64,000 bases of DNA from Datnioides undecimradiatus (Eukaryota > Chordata > Actinopteri > Lobotiformes > Datnioididae), in NCBI GenBank assembly GCA_008933995.1, contig WARS01000043.1, forward strand, positions 1,650,501 through 1,714,500, written 5' to 3'. Position 1 is the first letter of the stretch; each line of letters begins with the position of its first letter. Position numbers and translations under genes: made by a program. Shown piece by piece: positions 44,061-56,200 of this stretch. A model generated the notes under the pieces. That model made no database searches and was not told the origin of the DNA. It was given only the letters and a program-made list of their open reading frames with translations.

Positions 44061-44411
44061 CTCAGGTGTATGGGGTGCTCCATATTGGGTATACCCATTG
44101 GGTATACAGCAATTATAAGACTAAACAAAGAAAGGAAGAACAAAAATAAATAAGTTTAAATGGTAAAAGTTTCTGAAGTTAGGTTTTATAACCCTTCACC
44201 AGTCCTTCTGAGTGCTACCAACACTTATACACACAGACTCCAACCTCCTAGCAGGTCCGTAGCAGTCATGCATGAACACCGTCAGCTTGTATCTCATTTA
44301 AGCATAATATAAAAACAGTCTGACAACAAAACAATGGATCAGTCGTGACTCATTTAGTGCGACAGGTACAGCGACCATTTGGCATTTTAATGTTTGTTTC
44401 TTCTCCATCTT

Positions 44412-44434
44412 CCTCTCTCTCTCTCTCTCTCTCT
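44412..44434. repeat. (CT)n microsatellite
   Basis: Eleven CT units. Confidence 0.96.
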
Positions 44435-45029
44435 GACACAAACAAACTCCCACACATACACACAGCTGAAGCACATGGTCATTACTTTGCCCGGTGCATA
44501 GATTTCCGCAGCTAATCCTTTGATCTTAGGCCTTGATTTTTGGGAGCTGCTGTATTCTCGGCTGCCTCGGGCTGCATTTGAGTTCTATTATTTATCAGCG
44601 AGTGTCACTGGGCCCAGAAGGGAAGGGAAGATGGGGGTAAAACAAGTCTCATCTTCTATTATCCTTTGATATACCTCCTCATTCACCAGACGGAGAAAGC
44701 AGTGTGTTCAGTGTCAGTGTGAATTTTAATTGGCCTGTTTGACTGACCGTCATTGCTTTGGCACTATAACATCTCTCAGTGTTTTAAAACTTAAAGATAA
44801 AATGCAAATAAAGTTATGATGGCTGCTGTCAGCATCCGCATTCTTGTTCAATGCGCAACTAATGGTGCAGTGTATGAGCTCGAAGTGACTGTAATTTCAT
44901 ATTTCTAAACTAAAAATGTGTCAAAAGACAATGTGAAGGGGTCTGGTGTGATGAGAAAAGAGAGAATGATCATTATATATACATTTTCAGCTTATAAAGT
45001 TGTAAGTTTACTGTTTTAATGTCATTTGC

Positions 45030-45310
45030 AGATGCATGTGGCAGCTGTTTCAAGCGAAAAAGCTCTAAAAACCAACAATGCCGCTCTTCAAACCATAGAC
45101 GGACACAATCAGAGAGACTAGCGTGTTGACAAAGTGCAACAGACTTGCATCAGAGATTGGTAGAGACCAAAAACAGAGCTACAGGAAAGTGATCATTTTA
45201 CTTAGCATTGGGCATGACACTAAATGACTTTTGATGTTGCTGCCTGACAGCTTGAACTTGTTTCTGCCGCCCCCAAGTGGCCAGAAACATTAAATATTGC
45301 AGGTTGTAGG
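45030..45310. repeat. Fish repeat ending in 'GCCCCCAAGTGGCC'
   Basis: AAACCATAGACGG, AAACAGAGCTACAGG and CTGCCGCCCCCAAGTGGCC resemble landmarks of a short interspersed element frequent in fish. The assignment is tentative. Confidence 0.45.
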
Positions 45311-46696
45311 ATGACAGGTCAAAAAGTGCACTGCTGGAGTCAAAAACTATCCAGCCACCACCCTGACCACCACACCCAGGTCATACTATTTCCTCCTTTG
45401 GCGCTGAATCTAAACACACTGTAACACAAGTTTAAGATCTAGTGCTTTTAAATAACAAAAACTAAAATAAATAACAAAGAGGCTATGCTTGAAATTAAGA
45501 GAAAAGTGTAATTTAGTTCCACAAATGGCCAGTTTTGTGCGCATGCTGCAATCCAGATGCATCCAGACATAATTATTCTCTGCAGTCTGCAGTAGTAATG
45601 ACTTGGGTTAAGAGAGTAAACAAGTCCTGTGGCGTGCTGACAAAGATAAATGGCATACTCCCTCTCCTAGCCTTAACCCTTGTGCTTTTCCTGTGCATCC
45701 AGCTGGGCCTACGGCACAGGCGCTTCTAGTTTTTCATGCACGGGCTTAAAATTTCAGTGCCGAGCTAGAGATAGAGAAGAAGAAGCAGAGGGGAAGACAT
45801 GGAGAAAAAGGATGCTCTAATTATCTAATTGGCCACTTGTGGTCTTCCCTCTGTGGAAATGGCCTTGTAACGGCTCTATAATGGGCTCTGTCTCACACAG
45901 GTGCTTTCCCAGCGCGACTCCAGCCACCAACACAGATGGTAGAACTTCATCTTTGTCTTCCTCCCACAGTCATTTGCAATTTTTTTCTTCTTTCTCTCCT
46001 CAATTTTAAATCACCTATTAAGATCACTCAACATTACTACAGTTTTTCATTTTTCTCTAAGACACTTTGATATATTTAAACTAAATTAATTTCAATTTGA
46101 TATATTCTTGTGAGACATTGCATGGACGGTTTTGAATTTTGATTAATGTTTTCTCAGTTTGAAAATCGTTTTCACTTTCAAGGCTTTAAACACCTCACCT
46201 CACTCTTCATTGCTGATGGTAAAACCTTTGATTTAGCAATTGTTTTCATTGTTATACAGTATAGACACAGTGTATATGTACAGAACACAGTGTGCATCTT
46301 AATCTGCCAAATGAAAAATGAGAAGCAAATTGCGAGATAAATCAGTGTCGAAGAACCTCAAGTTACCAGTTTATAGAAATAACTAAAAAGGTAGCATGCT
46401 ATAATGTTATTATTAACATCGTACATAGATAAAAGTTGAGTTTATGACTAATAAAGTCTGGAATATTGCAAAATGCAGAGATTTCAGAGAATATACCAAT
46501 TTCAGTTTGTCTTCTGGCGCCTCTGTCACACCGGGCCTTACAGTTTCTTTCCCTAGTAGAGGTTGGGATCTGTTCCCTTTTATTATCTTGTGCATAATGA
46601 CCATGGCAGCTTGGAGTCATAATCTTTATGACCTTTATGATTAGACCCCAAGTTAGCTAATTATCTTACCTAAATGAAAAGCAGCATTTTTTAGTC

Positions 46697-46857
46697 TTAA
46701 CCTCCTAAGACCTAAACTCTTGCATGGCATGCTTTATTGATTTCTCTTTGTTATTTGGGTTGATTGGGACCTGCTAAGTGTAAAAACAAATAATTATTTT
46801 TTTGCATTCCCAAAATGTGTTGTCCACATATGTGGACGCCAGGTCCTAGGAGGTTAA
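46697..46857. mobile_element. piggyBac-like MITE with TTAA flanks
   Basis: A 161-bp unit bounded by TTAA on both sides. Terminal inverted repeats CCTCCTAAGACCT (46701-46713) and AGGTCCTAGGAGG (46841-46853) match at 12 of 13 positions. A perfect 16-bp palindrome GTCCACATATGTGGAC sits at 46822-46837. TTAA duplications are the hallmark of piggyBac transposition. Non-coding. Confidence 0.8.
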
Positions 46858-49800
46858 TATAGAATTTTACCCATTTACCTGCTGAAGTCTAAGGACGTTG
46901 TAAAACTGGAAACCAGTCTCCCATTCCCTCAGGCAAACGCCTGGACATCATAAAGTGTTGAGACCATGATTCAGTTTTATGAAAATAACTCTTTTTCTGT
47001 GCCCACATTTCAAATTTGAGTTCTCAAAAGATGATCTGTGCTTCGTCTATTAGTGGTCTTTCATGGGACAGGCTTTTAATGGCATTGATCGTAATGGTCT
47101 CGGACGGGACACTGTTGAACTGCCCGTGGGAAGAATGAACGTGTCAGAGTCAGAAAGTTTTGTTCCAGCGGTCTACTTTCCTCCTTCTCGAGCACGCCGT
47201 GTGAAATCACTTTTCTCTAACTCACTGAATTCTTCAAATGTTGTCTAATGTCTCGTTGCCGCGCACGTGTGTGTGTCACTCGCTGACTCACTTTGCAGTG
47301 GGCGCTGGAATACGCGGCTTTGACTGGCTGAGCGGCATCATGTGGGATAATTTACAATGCATGCAGTTGCTGTAAAGGCTGGAAGGACTGCGCCGGTTAA
47401 AATAGAAACACTCTGTCAAAATTTAATAGCTCTCAATAATTCAGTGGTCATGGGTCTGGACAGGATGGCTTCTGGGTCCGGACATAGACACAGCCTGCCT
47501 GATAGAGACCTCAAGGCCTCATGGGACATGGATAGCAGGTTAACGAGGCCAACTCATTCTGGACTTTTTGCTACTACCTACTGACTACAACATTAAATAC
47601 TTCACTTATTTGGGTGTGGAAATGAAAAGAACACACCCAACATAGTTGATGCAGCTACCCATAAAAAGGACAGACAATAACAGATAGAGTCACATTTATT
47701 ATTTTGTCATTTGACAGGAAAAAGGATGCTTAAAGGAGCAGAGATAAATGAATGAATACCAATAATAACAGATAGAAACAGATAACGTAGAACCAGGGAG
47801 GCAGTATATTACAAGATCTTAAAAGAGTAAAAACACTGTCACTCTGCTCAAGTAGAATTGATGTGGCATCCCGAGCCCCTTCAAACCATCAATCCGCATT
47901 CATATCGGAGCCTCTGAGAGAGCATGATTACAACGAGAGCGAGAGGAAAACACAGAGAGGAGGAAGGTGTAGGTGGAATTCATCTCCTGACCAGACAGCA
48001 GGTCTTTAACGAGGCCTGAAATATCTCCGGGCATTTTAATGGGCAGATTTTCCAGATCTCGACACTCACCCTCAGGCGCAATAGTGTATAATGTCAAAGC
48101 CAAGTGCAGGTGGAAAAAAAAAAAAAAAAAAAAAAAATCCACCGTATTATAAACGAAATTTGAAGCATGGTGTCATTATCTCTGAGAAATGGCCCCATAT
48201 CAAAAGAAAAAAAAAAAAAGTCCTTTGATAAATTTAAGGAAAATTGGAAGTCAGCGACTGGGACCACATTAATTTGGGGTCATCCGTCAAAGGTAAAAAC
48301 TTTAAAACAGACTGTTTTGCGTGACCAGTTGCTGACAAAGAGTCGTTTAAAGCGGCAGATGTATTGCTGCTCAGGGGACACGGAATCAAAAATTTATACC
48401 TCTTCTCTCAACCAGTCATTTAAAATTAATTGCAAAGATATTTTACGTCTGATGCAGAAACCATTCGATTACTGACATTTGCGCTTGAGAGGTAACATTA
48501 CCTTGCAAGTTGAACATTTTTCAGTTGTATGAAAACTGGGTGGAAATTGGCCAGGAGGCCTTGCAGTGATGTAAGCTTCCATAAAAATGATGCATGCTGG
48601 TGGGTCGGGAAGCATGGGTCAACAACCGCATTAACAAAATCTGACATCTATTATATTTCTACTGTGTTTTTGCGAACAAGAAGGCTATCTGCTAGCTCGT
48701 GAGAGTTAACTCAGTTAGCAACAAGTAAGAAGTAAATGTGGCTTGAGTGCATACTATTAGACTATCTTTACCCAACTGTTCTTTTGAAAGTTATATAATA
48801 TTTGTTATACATTTGCAACAGCTGTCTGCCATGTAAAGACAATGTGGCGTCCTCTCTCTGTCCATTTTCAACGTGGCGGTTGCGTTAGAAACGTTTTCAT
48901 GTTGCGGCCAAACACTAAACTGCAATAAGCTGCAGAACAGAATGTGATCTACATCTGATTAGCACCGCCTTTGACAGTTTAATTAACAATGCGTGCATTT
49001 GATTTAGTTTGATGCTGCAGCACTGGTGCGACCCCTACCGGCAGTAAAGTCATGCACAATTTACATTCAAGCAAACATAAACAAAAATATAATTATAATA
49101 TGTTGTCAAGGATAACTTCCTTTGGCTTAGCACCACCTGTAATAGAATCTACAACGAAAGCGCATTTGCCGAAGCTGCGCTGCAGCAGCATCATAAAACT
49201 CACTAAATGTGTGCATCTGCGTGTGCCTGTTCTTAATTGCCTCTTAAAAATCCAGACTGACATCATCTAAGTTGTTTAAATTAAATGTCTGACTTGTGTT
49301 TGGAGGGCTTCCTGCGCAGGAACAGGCTTCAGTGTCAGGAGCTGGCAGTGCCGTTGCCAGGCAACCAGTTGTGTGGTCTCTCAGACCTGAGCTGCAATAT
49401 CAGAAAATATAAAACCCACTCTTTTCAAATTACTGTGTGAATTTCCTCTCTGACTGGTATACAGCCGTCCCTTTAACAGTGGACTATTTTCATTTGAACT
49501 TCCTGAAAAATTTGAAAAAATCAAAACAAAACACAAACAAACAAAAACATAGAAGTTCATTCTTGACCTCTATGTAACAACAACATCTCTCCAAGCTTTT
49601 TTCAACAATGCATTTTAATTTCCAGCACTGTCTTGTTTTCACTTTTAATGGACTTGTATCTTGCTCTGAATTTAATATATTGTGGCACTGTGTATGTTTG
49701 TGCACCTGAATTTGAATATCCCGTTTCAGGAACTATAAGATAAACAGAAATCGGGGAGTGGATATGTTTGGCTTGCCTCGTGCTTACAGTGGTGACACTG

Positions 49801-52800
49801 TAAGGCAAGGTATGTATAAAGCTGGTGGGCGCTTTCATCGCTGAACATGACAGGATCCTGTGGTTTGGAGATAGAGCGGATAACTTCCTGGGCTTGAGGA
49901 AGGAAAACCTCTTGGGAGCTGCAGAGCAAAACAAAAAGCATATAACTCATATTAAGTAATACTAGACAATATTAACTAATGCAATCTTGTAAGTTATGTT
50001 CAGAGTAAGTCTACCGTGCTGAGAAAAGCTGTTTCTGATGAAAGCTGTTCGAATTTACGTCCCTTTTTGTTCATGTAATTCCACTTCATTCACATAATCT
50101 GCCATTTGTATGTAGAATGTGTTAGAGAGACAGAGATGAAAGCATTTCACGTTCACACTGCTGTCACCACACGAACCATTCAGTGCTAAATCCCGCCACG
50201 TATGATGGCATTATGACCCTTTTCCAACCGCCATGCCCTCAGGCAGCTTTTCAGTCTCACTCATGCCTGAGGGAGATGTTTGCATACACTAACTCTGCTT
50301 ATAGAGGCAGTCTCTCCTGTGTGCTAACCAGGATGCCTATTTCCATAGCAACGCAATCTCCAAGAAAGCTAAGAGAGGGCCTTTGAACAGACACGCAGGC
50401 TGTTGCACCATCCGTGCCAGTCGATTGCAACTATGCCAATCTGATCAAGGACAAGGGAGACACTTGCTTAAGAGTTGGTGTTGTCTTATTAGGTATTAAT
50501 TGTGTATTTAAGAGGGCTATGCAAGGCAAACATACCCATTGAACATGATTTAGTTTTATATTCTGTGATTAAATCGTCTCTGTCTTAATTCATGTGAAAT
50601 GAAATCATGCCAGAAGAATGAGGTAACTGCAGATGTTTTGTGTGAGGATTCACTGGTTTCAATATCTGGTTCATAGTTCTGCACATCGCAGCATGCAGTA
50701 GATCATCCCTCAACTATATAAAAAAAGTGCCACTTGATATGCATGAGAAACAAGTGTTTGCAAAGCTCACTGGGAGGAATTACTTTTCCCATCCTACCAC
50801 TGCTGTAAATATGTCAACAAGCTGCTGTATTTTATCTACTGTGTTTCAGCTGAAGGGAGCTCGAGGAGACACATTTGACTCAAAATCTCTGTGCTCATTT
50901 TCTCACGATTAAGAAGGCCAGTCTTTGTTATTTTCCTCTCAAACCAGGACAGATGTGGACACACAGTGGTCAGGGCTCCAGTGGTCAGGGGTGTGGCCGA
51001 CAGCACGGAGGAGTTTGTTTTAATATGTCCACTTGGAAAATCCTCAAGGGGAATATCACGGATTCTGCTGCAGATGTTTCACTGTGTTTGCATGCTTGGA
51101 ATTGGGGTTGGGCCCTTTGATCTAAATGCAAACGCACCGCAGAGGTTTGCAGCGCGGGCGAGTCGGAGCTCTGCTCGGAGAGCAAATCAGAAACCATTCC
51201 CACCTCCGGATTTTCCCAGGTTCCCCTGCAGAGTCTACCTTCTGTGATCAGAGACATGGGAATACCACGGCCCGTCGCCTTGATCCATCTCTCTCTTGGC
51301 AGAGCCTGCAACCATTTGGCATCTCCAGTGGAAACACTCGGAGCCGGTGCCAGCAGTGGCAGACCACCAATGCCTGCATACTTCCTCCCACAGAGTTCAT
51401 TTTTATATCAACTCTGCTCTATCATCAGACCAGTTGCACCACATGCAGGATTCACGTTAGAATGCAAAATAGTTCAACAATCAACCAAACAGAAGAATAT
51501 TTACTACAGGAAAAACAGTGCCACATCACACTGATCTTGTTGCTATGACAACACAGGGCCCAACAATCTATATCCACAGTGCGTGCCACCTTAAAATCAA
51601 ACTGCATTAATAATTGCAAGGTTTTCAATCGGATCAGCACACATATTACTCAGAGAATAATGCTGAACATGTAAGCATGTGTCGCATTCATGAGCAGCTT
51701 TATCAGCAGTATATAAACATTTGATAAACACACTTTAATGTAGTTGTAGGTGCAGCTGTCAGGGCAGGTTTAAGTGACACCATCAGTCGGGCTCTAATTA
51801 CACTTATGTTGTTGTGTTATAACTGCATTGTTATTCGATATGTTCCAGTTTACTGTAAATAGGGGGGCCATGGTTGCACATGTCAGTATTGTGCCTGACT
51901 GGACTGAGTGATGCTTGGAGGGACCGGCCCCCAGGCAGGTGACTGTATCCTGTCTGGTTGTGCCCTCAGCAGATGATCCTAAGCTCTGTTTGACTGCTCA
52001 CATAACACTGTCTCCATGGGGATGGTCAGAGACTCTCTTTTAGTGGGTTATCTTAGGAAACCATTACTTGCAACACTTTTGAGGTTCGTGTTTTTACAGC
52101 AGAGAAACTTCTCTTTCCCCAGAAGGCAGAAAACGGTCCCATAATCTAATTTTTAAAGCATCTTGATCTCACAGTTTATTTCACCTCTCTCTCATGGTTG
52201 GAAACAGGAATCAGGCCATACTGAGGAGGACAATGTTCTTCTCCCTATTTTCTGTGTGCAACGTTGGTCGGTAAAGTCGTTTATGGTGGTCAGCGCCGTG
52301 TCCTGCGGCGGCGTGTTTTGTGTTATTTTTTTCTACCGCTACTGAAACTTCAGATTTATTTTGGGAGAGAAAGCTTTGATCAAGTTATATAAACACAAGA
52401 TTACAAGAAAGACGCTTCAGTCACACATTGTAAGACTTAAAAAATCAGTACCAAAGCTTCATCAAAGCATCAGAAAGTCATGAATGAGTTGACCTGGTGA
52501 GTAATTTTAAATTGGGATTCAGGTTTATTCCAGTTCTGATAAAGGGAACTGGAAACCAAATGTTTCCCAATTCACTGCTGGTACCTGGAACATTTATAAA
52601 TGGCAGAAGTCCTTTTCCAGTGACACCCAAAGCAACATAGAGAATATGACTGCTGGAGAGTATCACCAACAGGTATATCAGACAGAAATCACCAAAACTA
52701 CTAAGTTAGCTTTCGGAAAAGATCATAGTTTGATTTAAAGTAATTATATAAGATGTTATATAATGTTAAGATGTACATGGAGATACATTACATGCTAACT

Positions 52801-52974
52801 ATATGGCCATAATTCAGAGAAAAGGCTCTGAAATTTCAGTATGCAATGCACAATTGTGACTGCAATAGCTATCACAGTTTATGTGTTATATGACCTTTAT
52901 AAACAAGCCTGCTTCTTTTGTTATACATGGAAACGATTAACTAGAAAATTCCTTATCATGCCAAAGGATCAAGG
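46858..52974. other. Gene-free stretch
   Basis: No recognisable exon. Contains an A24 tract (48114-48137) and a moderately GC-rich block at about 51110-51400 whose frames show no homology. Nothing further supported. Confidence 0.5.
48114..48137. repeat. A24 homopolymer
   Basis: Twenty-four consecutive A residues. Could be the tail of a retroposed sequence, but no target duplication or SINE body is recognised before it. Confidence 0.9.
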
Positions 52975-53235
52975 TCAAGTTCTCCAAAAAAAGGACGTTG
53001 CAGCTCTGAGTTGGAAAACAAGTACTTGCATATAGTGTAAATGACAGTGAACCCAATACGGATCCCTATGGAACACCATTTGCTGATTTGACATTCTAGA
53101 AGAACAGTTTGGGTTCTTTAACAAAGGAACAGAAGTGATGAACATAGAAGAGACAAAACCTGTAGACCCATAGAAAGCAACTTCTTTTATAAAAATGCGT
53201 GACTGACAGTACCAAAATGCTAGGACGCGCAACAG
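52975..53235 (-). repeat. LINE reverse-transcriptase fragment
   Basis: The minus strand around 53082-53040 reads NGVP*GSVLGSLSFTLYA, a clear match to the NGVPQGSVLGPLLF-like motif of CR1/L2-type reverse transcriptases. The Gln codon has mutated to the stop TAG. The surrounding frame is degraded, so it is a dead copy. Confidence 0.65.
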
Positions 53236-56200
53236 TGAAGTCTAATCTCCCTTCTTAAACAAAACGTGAAGTCCAGTATTGGTATGGTAGTCTTTATTCT
53301 ATGTGATCATGTCTATGTAGTACATTTCCCCGCAGCACCATCCTGAGAGTTTACAGTCTCTGGTAGTTATTCCACTTCAAATTTTACGACTGTATCATAA
53401 AATTTTAAGTGTATTTTCTCCTTCATGCATCAATGATATTTGACCCTGCTTTAGACATTAGACGTTACAGTACCACCGCGACAGTTAATTCCTGATGTCT
53501 TCATGTAAAAACACTTGGTGAGTATAACTCCTCGTTGGGCTAACTCTCAAATGGCTTTCCCGTTTCTGTCGTTGGGAACTGAGATTTGGCTTTTTTTCAA
53601 AACAGACATTTATCTTAGCAGATGTTAGACATTTAAGAGGAAATAAGTATTAAAGCATTTACATCCTTATACGAAGACACAATTGTTAAAGTCATTTAGG
53701 AAATGTGCGGTTTGGCTGGTGTGTGTCCCACGCCTTTATGTGCCAGACATTTACATTTCAGGCCAAGCAAAAGCTAAAATAAAGTAAAATAAATGAATTA
53801 CAATAGCATTGCATCATTATTACATTACACCAAAAGGTATACCAGGCCCGAATATGGCCCGTGTGTAATTGAAAATTGGGACAATCAAAAAATGATGTAA
53901 ATGCTGTTAAAAATCATAGATCTGTGTCTGTATTTGCAGATGTGCAGTAATCTTGCTGCTGCCCTCACTTTCCTGGTCTATATGTGGTGCACGTTTATAT
54001 GTTTACGCAACTGAAGATCAGAAATGTTCTGCTACTGTAGCTTTGCAAATGGACACAGATTATTATTTTTTTTATTAAATGTTTAATTAATATAAATAAG
54101 TATACATATTTGTGTGTAGTATTGTTTCTTTTTCTTTATATTAACATTAATTTACAAATATGAACTGAAAGAATCAAAATCTGTCTTGTCTTGTTTGAGA
54201 TATTTGCATCTAAAACTGATATTTATAGAATTTACATTTATTTATACAGTCCATATACATTTTATATATCCTGTACAAGTGATGTCCTGAGACTTAAGAA
54301 TTTACTTTCCTTTCTTGCATTCTTGTTTCTATCTATCATTGAATTCATGTTGCAGAATATATATAGGCTGACAGCTTTGTGAGGCGAACCTCACCTTGCC
54401 AAAACGCTTGCTAAAATGCTGTGAGCGCAGGTATTGTCTTTTTCCCCATCCAAGACATCCACAAAGTGCACAGAGACCTCATCAGCCTTCATCCCCGATA
54501 ATCATCAGATAGACCCAAGTGTCACGCATTGACAAGGTGAAGAGGTTTGATGTTCTCCGCCTTTGGGCAACTTCACATTAGAAATGTCTACAGGGAACTG
54601 TTCTATAGGGCTCTCTGTGCTTTAAGTGTTGAGAGATGAGCGAGCGTACGCAGCGTTCACATCTTTTACACATTTACACGCAACCGCATCTGTATTACAC
54701 TACCCCGAAGTTATTTTCTCATTAAATTCAGGCTCCTACCGCAGATGCAGTCAGTTGTAAATGAGGTAGCCGAGCCTCAGTCTTCTTAAATTAAAAGTCC
54801 CATCACATTTGCCACAGTAATACACCGTAGAACTATTACTTGGGTTCCGTGTTATAAGCTAGTAACACCTTTCTGCATCGTGAATGGTTGTAAAAACCCC
54901 GAACCCATGTGGAGGAGAAGCTTTTATCAATTAGATGGAATGTAAATAATTGTTTCGCGGTTAAAATAATTACAAAGAAACCTACTCACTAGTGAACTTG
55001 AAAGTAAAGTCAGGACCTCACAAGCTATTTAAGACACTGCGGGCTATGCTTGCTCAGGCTAAACTCTCCATGAGCCAAGCGCTAAGGAGCCAATAAAAAC
55101 AGCCTCATTTATGCTGCAGCTCCTTGGCACACTGTGCTTTCGGATGAAAACAGCCTCTACGCCCCGTCAACTTCATGTAGTGCCGTGCGTGTACAGTGTG
55201 CAAGCTGGGCAGAAATCATAGCTTGATGTAAAGTGAAGTCAGTGCTTGTTCTCTGAAGAGACACTGCAGGAAGCCAAGACTGTTTAAAGGATCTGCTAAT
55301 GCCAAAGTGCAAATTTTACCACAATTAAGAATGATTTTAACAACTATGTCACTGGAAAAAGTAAACTCAGACTTCTAATTTGCTTGAAAATCAACTTTTT
55401 TTTTTTTTTTTGCAGGATGACAATGTTAATCCCTTGCTGAATTGCTGGTTTGCCCAGCATGTAGAAAATAATGTTGTCACTACAGAAACAACCACAGAGT
55501 TGGTTTTATCTTTATTTATTTATTTTTTTAACCCGGACAGATTGCGTCTTTGTTTTTCTGGCATTCATTAACCTCAGGCTCCCTAAACTTCAGGATGATT
55601 TCACTGCCGTCACTGAGAAGCTATGTTTGTAAAAAGTTTATTGTTGGAGATCCGTGACTTTTGTCAGAGGGCAGCGGGACGTCACTGGTGCACAGGTCCT
55701 TTCCAAGCCTGGAGGAGTCATAAGGCTTTGATGCCTCCTCAGACAAAGAGTGGATGGATATATATAAATATATTGATCTGTTCTGCAGTTAATAATTCTG
55801 TAACCGTTTGCAAAAATAAGAGGAAAAGAAAAAACACTGTGCACTAAATGCCAGGTAGTCTCAAGAGAAAAGGGAAAACCAAGGCAAACTTTTAGGTTTT
55901 AGGGGGCGTGTGCTCTGTCTTTCTGACATCAAAGCTCATGCTTTTTATGAAACGCTGTATATTGAAATCATGATTGAAAATCTCCCGGCAGGCTGTGACA
56001 AATGTCTTTATTGGGAAACGGCAGATCACCGGCAACACTTTACTGAAACACTCATCTCCGCTGGATAACTTAGAGCAGTTGCACAACGTCGCGGACAAAC
56101 CCCCCCCCCCAAAAAAAACTCTGACGCAATTGTTTCAGTAACTGCAACATGAATTGCAATAACTGTTGACACACTTTCCCGTTTCATCTATCTTTCCAGA

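Larger units (their letters stand above)
42987..46696. other. Gene-free stretch with repeats
   Basis: Holds an interspersed repeat (43765-44060), a (CT)n tract and a second repeat (45030-45310). A non-repetitive, GC-mixed block at about 44460-44760 is a candidate conserved non-coding element by composition only. Confidence 0.5.

Noticed and set aside
47900..48142. Minus-strand ORF starting with a poly-Phe run
   Set aside because: The N terminus is the A24 homopolymer; no recognisable protein follows.
49020..49045. GACCCCTACCGGCAG considered as a further CTCF site
   Set aside because: Fails the central AGRKGGC core.
51126..51548. Plus-strand 140-codon frame and the overlapping 118- and 96-codon frames
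   Set aside because: Three overlapping frames in one GC-richer block with no domain, no splice context and no agreement on a reading frame.
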